Positions 48,322-58,201 of a stretch of DNA of 64,000 bases are shown here, one piece after another; position 1 is the stretch's first letter; each line of letters opens with the position of its first letter. Both the position numbers and the translations under genes were made by a program. Origin of the DNA: DASXKD01 sp963806145 (GTDB lineage Bacteria > Actinomycetota > Actinomycetes > Streptosporangiales > Streptosporangiaceae); the NCBI GenBank assembly GCA_963806145.1, contig CAWDXD010000046.1, forward strand, positions 1 through 64,000, in the 5' to 3' direction. The notes under the pieces are model-generated. The model saw only the letters and a list, made by a program, of their open reading frames with translations. It did not search any database and had not been told where the DNA came from.

Positions 48322-48349
48322 AGTATGCAAGCTATGCGCGACTTGTCAA
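48322..48349 (-). promoter_or_regulatory. Promoter of the phasin-like gene (TTGACA-N16-CATACT)
   Basis: On the minus strand TTGACA (48349-48344) is separated by 16 bp from CATACT (48327-48322), about 30 bp upstream of the ATG at 48291. The perfect -35 and 4/6 -10 suggest a vegetative, strong promoter. Confidence 0.6.
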
Positions 48350-48356
48350 GCATCAT

Positions 48357-48370
48357 CTAGATATATCTAG
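48357..48370. promoter_or_regulatory. Perfect palindrome CTAGATATATCTAG upstream of phasin promoter
   Basis: This is a 14-bp perfect dyad, AT-rich in a GC-rich setting, located 8 bp upstream of the -35 element of the phasin-like gene. Position and symmetry fit an operator or activator site, for which the XRE protein at 47442-47813 is the natural candidate. Confidence 0.55.
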
Positions 48371-48584
48371 CAACTCGCCCGCCAACTGCCCGCCCGGCGC
48401 CACCACAACCGCACTCCCCTGGGCGCAAGGCGCAGGCGCGCAGTTACAGGATGCCGCGATCCGCGCGGGAGGGGCTGGCCTGCAAAGTCGCAGCTTCCGG
48501 GGCCGGCCGGAGAGTTGCCCGGACGCGGTTTTGTCCCGCGTCCAGGCAACCCTGTGGTCGGCCCTATCCCCGACCCGGCAAGAG

Positions 48585-50309
48585 TCAGCCGTGCACGTAA
48601 CTCCCAGGCGCGTCACCGATGGCCGGGTACTTCTCGCTTCCCATCGGCGGCGGATCCGTACGGCGCCCCGCACGCCGGCCTGCCCACTTGGCCCAGTCCT
48701 CCCACCAGGACCCGCTGAGGTGCTCTGCCGCCTCCCGCCATTGGCGCGCAGTCGCCGGATTCGGCGTCTTGGCCACCTCGTACCAGGCCTTGGGACCGGG
48801 CGGGTTCACGATGCCCGCGATGTGGCCGCCGCTGGAGAGCACGTAACGGACGTTCCCGCCCATCAGCGCGGTCGCCTTGTAGGACGCGGGCCAGGGCACG
48901 ATGTGGTCGTTGATGGCACCGACCACGTAGACGTCGTTGCCGACGTCGGCGAGCGACAACCGCTGCCCCTTGACCTCGAGCACGCCCCGGGCCAGTTCGT
49001 TGCGCAGATACAACGAGCGCAGGTAGAACGCGTGCATGGTGGCGGGCATCCGGGTGTTGTCGCTGTTCCAGGCCAGGATGTCGAAGGCCGGCGGGTCCTG
49101 GCCGAGCAGCCAGTTGGACACCACGTAGTTGAAGATCAGGTCATTGGGCCGCAGCGCGTCGAATGTCGTGGCCATCTGCCTGCCCTCCAGGACCCCCTGC
49201 TGCTCCATCTGCCGCTCCAGCCGGGACACGGTGGCCTCGTCGGTGAACGCGCCGAGCACCCCCGGCTCGCTGTAGTCCAGCAGGGTGTTCAGCAGCGTGA
49301 TCGAGCCGAGCCGGGCGTCGCCCGTGCCGGCCAGATAGGCGGCAAGCATGCCGGTGAGCGCCCCGCCGAGGCACAGCCCGACGATGTCGATCCTCGGCGC
49401 CCCGGTGATGTCGGTGATCACGTCCAGCGCGGTCTGCGGGCCGTGCACCAGGTAGTCGTCCAGGGTCACGCCGCTCATGCTCGGGTCCGGATTGCGGTAG
49501 GAGATGGCGAAGACCGTGCGCTCGTGGGTGATGGCCCATTCCAGGAAGCTGCGCCCGGGGGCCAGGTCCATGATGTAGTACTTGTTGATCCACGGCGGGC
49601 TGGCCAGCACCGGCACCGACCGGACCTGGGGAGTCTGGGGCGCGTACTGGATCAACTCCATCAGGTCGTTGCGGAAGACGACCTTGCCGGGGGTGGCGGC
49701 CAGGTTCCGGCCGATCTCGAACGGCCGGGTGTCCACCTGCCGGGGCAGCCCGGAGTTGTTCCTGAGGTCGTCGAGGAAGTTCCTGGCGCCGGCCACCACG
49801 CTCGCACCGCCCGTCTCGAACGCCCGCTTGAGCGCCGCCGGGTTGGTGGCCAGGTAGTTGGTCGGGGCCAGCGCCGCGAGCATCAGGTCGGACGCCAGCC
49901 GTGCCTTCACATCGGCCACCGGGTCGCCGCGGCCGGCGGCCAGCAGGTCATCGGCGAGCCCCACCGCGGCGAAATACGCCTGCCCGATCACGAAGAATGC
50001 CGGGTTGTCCCGCCAGGTCCGGTCCGCGAACCTCTTGTCTTTCGCCAGCGCCCCGGCGCCCGGCCCGCTCTCGTCCGCGCCGCGGCCCGCCCAGCGCGCG
50101 GCGGCTTCCGGGCCGATCCCGGCCAGGGTCGCCGCGAACTGCCAGTACGCGCCGGAGGCCGCGTAGGGATGCAACGCGGCGCGCCAGGCGACGGCCAGCA
50201 GCGAACGGCCGAAACTGACCGGGTCGAGCCTCGCGAACAGGCCGCCCTCGGGAGCGACGACCGCCATGGCGTCCTCACCTGCCGACGACGCCCGCCCCGC
50301 TCCATCCAT
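48585..50309 (-). CDS. phaC: Polyhydroxyalkanoate synthase, class I type
   Basis: This is a PHA synthase of about 574 residues. It has the N-terminal poly(3-hydroxybutyrate) polymerase domain and an alpha/beta-hydrolase core with lipase-like box GLCLGG (catalytic Cys replacing Ser), WNSDNTRMPATMH, and the Asp/His of the triad in AINDHIVPW and SSGGHIAGIVNPPG. It polymerises (R)-3-hydroxyacyl-CoA at the granule surface. ATG 50309 is set by AAGGAGG seven bases upstream. The length fits the single-subunit class I enzymes. phaA and phaB are not nearby. Confidence 0.92.
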   Translation of the reverse strand: MDGAGRASSAGEDAMAVVAPEGGLFARLDPVSFGRSLLAVAWRAALHPYAASGAYWQFAATLAGIGPEAAARWAGRGADESGPGAGALAKDKRFADRTWRDNPAFFVIGQAYFAAVGLADDLLAAGRGDPVADVKARLASDLMLAALAPTNYLATNPAALKRAFETGGASVVAGARNFLDDLRNNSGLPRQVDTRPFEIGRNLAATPGKVVFRNDLMELIQYAPQTPQVRSVPVLASPPWINKYYIMDLAPGRSFLEWAITHERTVFAISYRNPDPSMSGVTLDDYLVHGPQTALDVITDITGAPRIDIVGLCLGGALTGMLAAYLAGTGDARLGSITLLNTLLDYSEPGVLGAFTDEATVSRLERQMEQQGVLEGRQMATTFDALRPNDLIFNYVVSNWLLGQDPPAFDILAWNSDNTRMPATMHAFYLRSLYLRNELARGVLEVKGQRLSLADVGNDVYVVGAINDHIVPWPASYKATALMGGNVRYVLSSGGHIAGIVNPPGPKAWYEVAKTPNPATARQWREAAEHLSGSWWEDWAKWAGRRAGRRTDPPPMGSEKYPAIGDAPGSYVHG

Positions 50310-50542
50310 GACCGTCCTCCTTAGCTGGCCCCCCGCGGGCGTTCGGCCCGCCGCGGCACCCCGGCGACTGTTCATATCGTGCTATGCCCGCCCGGACACG
50401 GCCGCACCGCCCCGCCGCCCGCGTGCGCTTTTCCCGGGCGGGATGCCCGGCCGTCGCGGGACACACGGCCATGGCGCAACAATGTGCGTGCCCGCGCCAG
50501 CGGGTATCACGCCAGGACGCCGACCGCGAAAGGAGGCCCCTG

Positions 50543-51733
50543 GTGACCTGCACTCTGCACGTGGCCTGGGACGACCGGCTGACCCGGTATGACTTCGGGC
50601 CGGGGCACCCGCTGGCTCCGGTACGGGTCGAGCTGACCGTCGAGCTCGCGCGCGACTTTGGCGTGCTGAACGCGGACGGGGTGACGGTGGCCGTACCGGA
50701 GCCCGCCACCACGGCCGAGATCGAACTGGTGCACGACCCCGCTTACATCGGCGCGGTGCGCCGGGCCAGCGCCGGGGAGGCCACCGATCTGCGTTCCCTG
50801 CTGCCGTACGGGCTCGGCACCCCGGACGATCCGGTCTTCCCCGGGATGCACGACGCCTCGGCGCTGGTGGCCGGCGCGACGCTGGCGGCCGTGCGGGCGA
50901 TGTGGTCCGGCGCGGCCGGGCACGGCGCCAACATCGCGGGTGGCCTGCACCATGCCATGGCCGGTCACGCCAGCGGGTTCTGCGTGTACAACGACCCGGC
51001 GATCGCCATCGCCTGGCTGCTGCGCCAGGGCGCCGAGCGGGTAGCCTATGTCGACATCGACGTGCACCACGGCGACGGCGTCCAGGCGGCGTTCTGGGCC
51101 GACCCGCGGGTGCTGACGATCAGCCTGCACGAGCACCCGGCCACGCTGTTCCCCGGCACCGGCCTGCCTACGGAAACCGGTGCGCCCGGCGCCGAGGGCT
51201 CCGCGGTGAACGTGGCGCTGCCGGCCGGTACCGGCGATGCCGGCTGGCTGCGCGCGTTCCACGCGATCGTGCCGCCGCTGCTCAGGGCGTTCCGGCCACA
51301 GGTGCTGGTGAGCCAGCACGGCTGCGACACGCACTGGACCGACCCGCTCGCCAACCTGGAGCTGAGCATCGACGCGCAGCGGGCCGCCCATGCCGCGATC
51401 CACCAGCTGGCCCACGAGACCGCGGCCGGGCGCTGGCTGCTGACGGGGGGCGGCGGCTATTCGCTGGTCGAGGTGGTGCCCCGGACCTGGACGCACCTGC
51501 TCGCCGAGGCGGCGGGCAGGCCCATCGACCCGCGGGCGCCCACCCCCGGGGACTGGCGCGATTACGTGCGGCGCCGGACCGGCCGGTCCGCGCCCGAGCT
51601 GATGACCGAAGGCCGGCCAGCCCAGTTCTCGCCGGTCGAGGCCGGATACGACCCGGCGGACCCCGTCGACCGGACGATCATGGCCACCCGGAATGCGGTC
51701 TTCCCGCTGCACGGCCTGATGCCGCTGCCCTAG
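50543..51733 (+). CDS. acuC: AcuC-type histone deacetylase superfamily protein
   Basis: This is a 396-residue zinc hydrolase of the arginase-deacetylase fold. Visible active-site motifs are GGLHHAMAGHASGFCVYND (His pair), VDIDVHHGDGVQ (Asp-x-His zinc ligands), SQHGCDTHWTDPL (zinc Asp) and LTGGGGYS (Tyr). Homology to B. subtilis AcuC suggests removal of acetyl or acyl groups from lysines, notably on acetyl-CoA synthetase, thus controlling acetate flux. GTG 50543 has AGGAGG eight bases upstream. It is divergent from phaC, which also uses acyl-CoA pools. Confidence 0.88.
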   Translation: MTCTLHVAWDDRLTRYDFGPGHPLAPVRVELTVELARDFGVLNADGVTVAVPEPATTAEIELVHDPAYIGAVRRASAGEATDLRSLLPYGLGTPDDPVFPGMHDASALVAGATLAAVRAMWSGAAGHGANIAGGLHHAMAGHASGFCVYNDPAIAIAWLLRQGAERVAYVDIDVHHGDGVQAAFWADPRVLTISLHEHPATLFPGTGLPTETGAPGAEGSAVNVALPAGTGDAGWLRAFHAIVPPLLRAFRPQVLVSQHGCDTHWTDPLANLELSIDAQRAAHAAIHQLAHETAAGRWLLTGGGGYSLVEVVPRTWTHLLAEAAGRPIDPRAPTPGDWRDYVRRRTGRSAPELMTEGRPAQFSPVEAGYDPADPVDRTIMATRNAVFPLHGLMPLP

Positions 51734-51736
51734 CGC

Positions 51737-51750
51737 GGGACCTTGGGCCC
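51737..51750 (+). promoter_or_regulatory. DosR/DevR-like box upstream of usp
   Basis: GGGACCTTGGGCCC is a near-dyad of the GGGAC(C)TT-n-GGCCC type reported for DevR/DosR targets in Streptomyces and related genera. It ends 53 bp before the ATG of the usp gene at 51804, a normal position for an activator overlapping the -35 region. It begins just after the stop codon of the deacetylase gene. Confidence 0.55.
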
Positions 51751-51803
51751 TGGCCCGAAACCACCGACGTGCATACCGTCCTGGTATCGAGAAGGGACGG
51801 GCC

Positions 51804-52223
51804 ATGTACGAGAAGATCCTTGTCGCGGTGGACCACTCCGAGGTCTCCGAGCGGGCCCTGGCGGCCGCCCGCGAACTGGCCTCGCTGTCGCACGGTGAGG
51901 TGTGGGTCCTGCATCTGCGCGAACGCGGGGAAATGGGCAAGACCGGCCTGCTGACCTCCGCGGAGTCGTCCGACGAGGCCGCGGATGCCGTCACCAGCGC
52001 GGTGGCGGGCCTCACCGAGGCCGGGATCAAGGCACACGCCGTGGTCAGGGACACCGCGTTGGGCAAGGCGGCCCAGGAGATCGTCAGCGACGCGGCCGGG
52101 ATCGGCGCCGGGGTGATCGTGATGGGCTCACGCGGCCGGGGTGACCTGGCCGGCCTGGTACTCGGAAGCACCGCCCACAAGGTCATCCACCTGGCGGACC
52201 GGCCGGTGCTCGTGGTGCGGTGA
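51804..52223 (+). CDS. Universal stress protein (UspA family)
   Basis: This is a 139-residue UspA domain: KILVAVDHSEVSERALAAARELASLSHGEVWVLHL and GVIVMGSRGRGDLAGLVLGSTAHKVIHLADRPVLVV, with an intact ATP motif (GSRGRGD-L-A-GLVLGSTAH). The start at ATG 51804 follows a GAAGGGAC tract. A DosR-like box lies 53 bp upstream, so expression under oxygen limitation is likely. It is convergent with the usp gene at 52324. Confidence 0.92.
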   Translation: MYEKILVAVDHSEVSERALAAARELASLSHGEVWVLHLRERGEMGKTGLLTSAESSDEAADAVTSAVAGLTEAGIKAHAVVRDTALGKAAQEIVSDAAGIGAGVIVMGSRGRGDLAGLVLGSTAHKVIHLADRPVLVVR

Positions 52224-52323
52224 CCGCCGGCGGCCAACCGGTGAGAGTCCCCCGCGGGTTTACTACGAAATCGTCATACACGACATCGCAGGACCAGGCG
52301 GAGTCGCGGCTGGCCCGCGCTGG

Positions 52324-52812
52324 CTAAGAGACGGCCACCGGGGTGCTGACCACCGGCGGCTGCGCGCCGGCGGCGGCGGTGATGATCACCAGTGGGCACC
52401 GCGCGATCCGCATGCAGGCGCGGATGACCGGCCCGGCCGGGCGCCCGGGGACGCCCGCGTCGGCGGCCGCCCCGAGCACGAGCAAGCTGGCGTCCTTGGA
52501 GCGGTGCGCGAGGATCCGTTCGGCCATGCCCTCGGCGACCTCTGCCGTGATCCCCGTGGGCACCCCGGCGCCGAATGCGGCCCGCATGATCGCGGCGAGG
52601 AGGTCCCTGGCGCGGGGCTGATCCTGCCCGCTGGCCGGGCTGTCGCCGAGAATGGCGTAGGAAGCACGGCCGGCGACTGGTTCCCAGGCGTGCACGACGT
52701 GCAGCGTGGTGTTGCGGAGCCGTGCTTCCGCGGCGGCCCATCGCAGCGCCGCCACGGACGCCGCGGACCGCTTCACCCCGACCACGATCGGTTGCTGCGC
52801 GGTCTCAGTCAC
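52324..52812 (-). CDS. Universal stress protein-like (UspA family, altered ATP site)
   Basis: This is a 162-residue UspA-like protein: IVVGVKRSAASVAALRWAAAEARLRNTTLHVVHAWEPV at the N-terminus, and DASLLVLGAAADAGVPGRPAGPVIRACMRIARCPLVII at the C-terminus. The usual G-2x-G-9x-G(S/T) loop is replaced by GAAADAGVPGRPAGPV and the initial Asp of VGVDGS by Lys (VGVKRS). ATP binding is therefore doubtful and it may be a non-ATP-binding member. It is the fourth usp-type gene within 9 kb. Confidence 0.82.
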   Translation of the reverse strand: MTETAQQPIVVGVKRSAASVAALRWAAAEARLRNTTLHVVHAWEPVAGRASYAILGDSPASGQDQPRARDLLAAIMRAAFGAGVPTGITAEVAEGMAERILAHRSKDASLLVLGAAADAGVPGRPAGPVIRACMRIARCPLVIITAAAGAQPPVVSTPVAVS

Positions 52813-52898
52813 GACGGCCTCCAGAACATCCTCGCCCTGGGAACAATCTCACCCCGGCCCTGGTCCCTCCGCAAGAGCCGAGGGCCCTGCCGATGCCG

Positions 52899-53252
52899 CT
52901 ACCGGGGCCGGTCGCTGCCGAGGTAGGCCTCGGCGACCCGCTTGGGCACGCACATGCGCCACGCGTCGACCACAAGCTCGGCCAGCTCGGCCTCGTCGAG
53001 CCTGCCGAGCCGGGCGCGGACCCAGTTGTAGCGCTCGTCCGAGCGCACCGGCATGAGGAACTTGCCTGGCTCGCTAGCGACCAGGGCCGCCCGCTCCTCC
53101 TTGGGGAAGCCGAAGCCGAGCAGTTCCTCGTCCGGCGAGATGGACAGGAACACGATCCGGCCGACCCGGAACTTCACGTAGTCCCGGACCAGGGCCTCGT
53201 AGGCGCGGGGCAGCGCCAGGGCCAGCCTGCGCACGTCCTGCGCGGTTGCCAT
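52899..53252 (-). CDS. MmcQ/YjbR family protein
   Basis: This is a 117-residue protein of the MmcQ/YjbR (CyaY-like fold, PF04237) family: DVRRLALALPRAYEALVRDYVKFRVGRIVFLSISPDEELLGFGFPKEERAALVASEPGKFL and YNWVRARLGRLDEAELAELVVDAWRMCVPKRVAE. Family members are putative DNA-binding proteins with double-wing topology, but no function is proven. Its stop is 53 bp or more from neighbours, and it overlaps none of them. The epimerase gene begins downstream in the same direction. Confidence 0.85.
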   Translation of the reverse strand: MATAQDVRRLALALPRAYEALVRDYVKFRVGRIVFLSISPDEELLGFGFPKEERAALVASEPGKFLMPVRSDERYNWVRARLGRLDEAELAELVVDAWRMCVPKRVAEAYLGSDRPR

Positions 53253-53257
53253 GCCGC

Positions 53258-54253
53258 TCAGCCCCCCGGCCGCCAGGCCTCGGCCAGCTTGTCGCTCACC
53301 GCATCGACCCCGGCGTCGATCCGCTGCCTGGACCGGTCCTCGTCGTACCAGGCGACGATCTCCCTGGCGCCCTGCTCGAACGGTATGACCGCCCGGTAGC
53401 CGGGCACCACGCCGCGCAGCTTGGCGTTGTCGAACACCATAGAGTGCGCCTTGTCGCCGAGCAGGGTCGCGCCCCAGACGGGGTCGGCGGCGGCGATCAC
53501 GTCCGAGGGCACGTGCACGATGTCCGCCTCGGCCCCGGCGGCGGCCGCCAGGGCATGGGTGATCTGGTCCCAGGTGAGCACGTCGCCGGAGGTGATCTGG
53601 AAGCTATCGCCGAGGGTGCGGGGGTGCCCGAGCAGCGGCACGAAGCCCTGCGCGAAGTCCTCGTGGTGGGTCAGCGTCCACAGGGAGGTGCCGTCGCCGT
53701 GCACGATGACCGGCTTGCCCTGCCGCATCCGGGCCAGGGCCGTCCAGCCGCCGTGCAGCGGCACATTTGTCTTGTCATAGGTGTGTGACGGCCGCACGAT
53801 CGTCGCCGGGAACCCCTCATCCCGGTAGGCCGCCCGGAGCAGTTCCTCGCAGGCGATCTTGTCACGGGAGTACTGCAGGTAGGGATTGCGTAGCGGCGTG
53901 GACTCGGTCACCGGGACCCGGGACGGCGGTGTCTGGTACGCCGACGCCGAGCTGATGAACACGTACTGCCCGGCCCGGCCGCGGAACGTGCCGATGTCGG
54001 CCCGGACATGCCCGGGGGTGTAGGCGACCCAGTCCACCACCGCGTCGAAGTCGCGGCCGCCCAGCGCGTCCCGGACGCTGGCCGGGTCCCTGGCGTCGCC
54101 GCGCAGCACCGTCGCCTCCGGGGGCAGCGGGCGGTCGGCGCTCTGGCCGCGGTTGAGCACGGACAACTCGATGCCACGCTCGACCGCCAGCCGCGAGCAC
54201 GCGGAGCTGATGATCCCGGTACCGCCGATGAACAGGACGCGCAAGCCAGGCAT
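53258..54253 (-). CDS. NAD-dependent epimerase/dehydratase (extended SDR)
   Basis: This is a protein of about 331 residues. The Rossmann motif RVLFIGGTGIISSACSRLA (GxxGxxS/xxA variant of extended SDRs) comes first. VVDWVAYTPGHVRADI and FISSASAYQTP give strand 5, and the catalytic Tyr/Lys equivalents lie in YLQYSRDKIACEELL (YxxxK). IVRPSHTYD and HGDGTSLWTLTHHEDFAQGFVPLLG complete the substrate domain. ATG 54253 is the first start matching the family. NAD(P) dependence and a nucleotide-sugar or other substrate are inferred. The neighbour otsA lies upstream in the same orientation. Confidence 0.87.
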   Translation of the reverse strand: MPGLRVLFIGGTGIISSACSRLAVERGIELSVLNRGQSADRPLPPEATVLRGDARDPASVRDALGGRDFDAVVDWVAYTPGHVRADIGTFRGRAGQYVFISSASAYQTPPSRVPVTESTPLRNPYLQYSRDKIACEELLRAAYRDEGFPATIVRPSHTYDKTNVPLHGGWTALARMRQGKPVIVHGDGTSLWTLTHHEDFAQGFVPLLGHPRTLGDSFQITSGDVLTWDQITHALAAAAGAEADIVHVPSDVIAAADPVWGATLLGDKAHSMVFDNAKLRGVVPGYRAVIPFEQGAREIVAWYDEDRSRQRIDAGVDAVSDKLAEAWRPGG

Positions 54254-54333
54254 GGCCCCACAGTAGGCCGCGCCCCGGACAGAGCCCTCGGCGCCGGCCG
54301 CGGAACACGGCCGGCAGCGCCGGTTGACCGGCC

Positions 54334-55755
<1,422 letters not shown>

Positions 55756-55823
55756 GATCTTTAATCCTCACCCGCGCCTGGTAGGTCAAACGGAACCCGG
55801 GGTGACCGGCCGGGCCCGGCGTC

Positions 55824-58016
55824 CTAGGTCGAGGTCGGGCTTGGCGTCGCCCCCGTGGGCGAAGGGGTCGGCGTGGCCGGGGCGGTGGTGGCCGGCGGCG
55901 TGGGCGACGGAGCGGTCGTGGTGGGCACGGCCGACGGGCTCGGCGACGATGGCGTCGGCGTGGGCGAGGCGGTATGCGAATGGTGCGGGTGCGGCGTGGA
56001 CGTGGGGCCCTGCGCCGGGCCCACCAGGTTCGGCGTCTGCACGTGCTTGCTCGGGGTCAGCAGCAGCACCAGCGCACCCACCACCACGGCGGCCACCGCG
56101 ACCACGCCGCCGGTGGCTGCGCCGGCCGCGAACGCCCGGCGGTCGCGCTGGGATTCGGTGCGCCGCCGGTCGCGCAGCCATTGCGGCAGCGAGGCCCGCT
56201 GCGCGGCCCAGCTGTTGAACGGTGCCGCCGCATAGCCCAGCGTCGGGAAGACCAGCATGGCGGCCAGCAGCGGGGCGGCCAGCCTGGTGACCTGGCTCAC
56301 CGCCAGGCCGATGCCGGCGAGGCCGAGGACGGCCAGCGTCGACTCCGCCCAGTTCGCCCGCAGCGCCTCCCACCACTTGGCCCGCTCGCTGGTCTTCGGC
56401 GTGCGCAGGAACGCCGCCTTGCGGGCGAACAGGCCAAGCACCGACGCGCGCGCCACGACCAGGGAGGTGGACTGCCAGATGAAGAACGCGCCGAGCGCGT
56501 CCCGCCAGTTCGCGCCGGTGCCCCGGCGCAGCAGCGCCACCGCCCGGATCAGGCCAAGCCCCACCAGCACCGGCACGGTCGCCAGCAGGAACGGGGTGAG
56601 CTTGCGGAACAGCTCGCCCCCGCCGCTCGCCAGGTTCACCGCGCCGGCCAGCAGGAAGACAAAGAACACCAGGCCGAGCAGGTCGCCGTACCACTGGACG
56701 CCGCCGGCCAGGTAGGCCCAGCGCTGCCCGGTGGTGAGGTGGTTCTCCTTGTTCTGCCGGCCGGGAATCAGCGACCGCCAGTGCATCCGGATGATCTGGA
56801 TGCCGCCGAAGCACCACCGGTACCGCTGTCCCTTGAGCGCCTCGAAGGTCAGCGGCATGATGCCGCGGCCCCAGGTCTGGTCGACGTGCAGCCCGTGCCA
56901 GCCGGCCCGCAGCAGCCGCAGCGAGATCTCGGCGTCCTCGGTGATGCACCACTCGTCCCAGCCGCCCAGCTCGTCCAGCGCGACCCGGCGGATGAGCCCC
57001 ATCGTGCCGGCGAAGATCGCCCCGTCGTGCTCGTTGCGCGAGGGCTGGGACACGGCGAAGAAGTACTTGTAGGAGTAGTACAGCCGCCGGTAGTAGCGGG
57101 CGGACTCCCAGTCGCGATAGTCCTGCGGGGACTGGACGAAGCCGATCCAGGCGTCGGCAAACGGCGGGGCGCAGCGGCGCAGGAACCCGGGTTCGAGCTG
57201 ATAGTCGGAGTCGACCACGCCGATGAGCTCGGCGCGCGGGTCGGTCAGCCGCCGCAGCGCGTAGTTCAGTGCCCCGGACTTGTAGCCGGGCCAGTTCTCC
57301 AGGTGAGCGAACTTGACCCGATGGCGGGCGCACCACTCCTCCACCGGCCGCCAGAGCCGTTCGTCGTCGGTGTTGTCGTCGATCACGACGATCTCGTAGC
57401 GCGGGTAGTCCAGGCGCAGCAGCGATCGAAGCGTCTGCTTGACCATCTCCGGCGGCTCGTTGTGCGCTGGCACGTGCAGGCTGACCATCGGCAGGTCTTT
57501 GTCGGCGGCGGGCAGCCGGGTCTGCGGGGTGATCCGCCTGCGCCAGTACTCGGTGCCCAGCGCGTCGCAGATCTCCCACAGGTAGGCGCAGGACATGATC
57601 GCGGCGAACAGCTCGAACAGCCACAGCAGCAGCCCGCCGGCCGTGCTGGCCGGTCCGAGATGGCTGTTGATGGTCCAGTCCAGTGCGTAGGCCAGGTAGG
57701 CCACGAACAGGAACACGCTGGTCGCCCAGCAAAGGTGGGCACGGGCGGTCCACCGCCGGGTCGCCGGGAGCCAGACCACGCTCGCCACCGCCACGCCGGC
57801 GACGCCGAGGATCAGCCTGTGCTGGGACACCCCGAGCAGCTTCAGCACCACCGCCACCAGCGCGGCAAGCACCACGGTGCCGGCTACGGCCAGCACGAAC
57901 CGGCGGGTGGCCGACCAGTTTCCCGGCTGGCCGGTCCTGGCCCGGCCCGGCAGCAGCAGCGCGATCGAGCCGAGGGGGGCCGCGATGATCCCGGCCAGCA
58001 GAAACGCCGCGAGCAT
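55824..58016 (-). CDS. Membrane glycosyltransferase family 2 (cellulose synthase-like) with Ser/Thr/Pro tail
   Basis: This is a 730-residue polytopic GT2. Four N-terminal helices (1-160) are followed by the catalytic domain (~180-420): VSLHVPAHNEPPEMV, VVIDDNTDDE, VVDSDYQLEPGFLRR (DxD), WCITEDAEISLRLLRAGW (TED) and LKGQRYRWCFGG (QRYRW, the QxxRW motif). Further helices lie at ~445-620, and a last helix at ~650-670. The final ~55 residues are almost only Pro, Ser and Thr with a His-rich start. Membership is in processive beta-glycan synthases or glucan/mannan synthases; the product is unknown. The tail is expected to be extracytoplasmic and may be O-glycosylated. Confidence 0.87.
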   Translation of the reverse strand: MLAAFLLAGIIAAPLGSIALLLPGRARTGQPGNWSATRRFVLAVAGTVVLAALVAVVLKLLGVSQHRLILGVAGVAVASVVWLPATRRWTARAHLCWATSVFLFVAYLAYALDWTINSHLGPASTAGGLLLWLFELFAAIMSCAYLWEICDALGTEYWRRRITPQTRLPAADKDLPMVSLHVPAHNEPPEMVKQTLRSLLRLDYPRYEIVVIDDNTDDERLWRPVEEWCARHRVKFAHLENWPGYKSGALNYALRRLTDPRAELIGVVDSDYQLEPGFLRRCAPPFADAWIGFVQSPQDYRDWESARYYRRLYYSYKYFFAVSQPSRNEHDGAIFAGTMGLIRRVALDELGGWDEWCITEDAEISLRLLRAGWHGLHVDQTWGRGIMPLTFEALKGQRYRWCFGGIQIIRMHWRSLIPGRQNKENHLTTGQRWAYLAGGVQWYGDLLGLVFFVFLLAGAVNLASGGGELFRKLTPFLLATVPVLVGLGLIRAVALLRRGTGANWRDALGAFFIWQSTSLVVARASVLGLFARKAAFLRTPKTSERAKWWEALRANWAESTLAVLGLAGIGLAVSQVTRLAAPLLAAMLVFPTLGYAAAPFNSWAAQRASLPQWLRDRRRTESQRDRRAFAAGAATGGVVAVAAVVVGALVLLLTPSKHVQTPNLVGPAQGPTSTPHPHHSHTASPTPTPSSPSPSAVPTTTAPSPTPPATTAPATPTPSPTGATPSPTST

Positions 58017-58201
58017 CAGCCAACTCTCCTCGTCATGCCGGGCAAACTACCCCGTATCCTGGTGAACCAACGAATATCTGATCAAGAAAGCCGGCGGCCA
58101 CGGCGCACCAGGGAAAACGTGATGCCCTCGCGGCACAGGCCGCTCCCCCGGACACCGCGAGGAATCGTCATTGACCGCACGCTGCTGGGTAGGTGCCTGT
58201 C

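Noticed and set aside
51046..51369. Minus-strand frame opposite the AcuC-type gene
   Set aside because: Antisense to zinc-site codons; no similarity.
52813..52898. GGGACC-AG-GGCC upstream of the usp gene at 52324 as a third DosR-like box
   Set aside because: Spacing between half-sites differs and it matches the other boxes at only about 9 of 14 positions.
55786..58023. 745-codon minus-strand frame overlapping the glycosyltransferase in another frame
   Set aside because: Same-strand shadow of the GT2 gene; Arg/Ala/Gly-rich without motifs.
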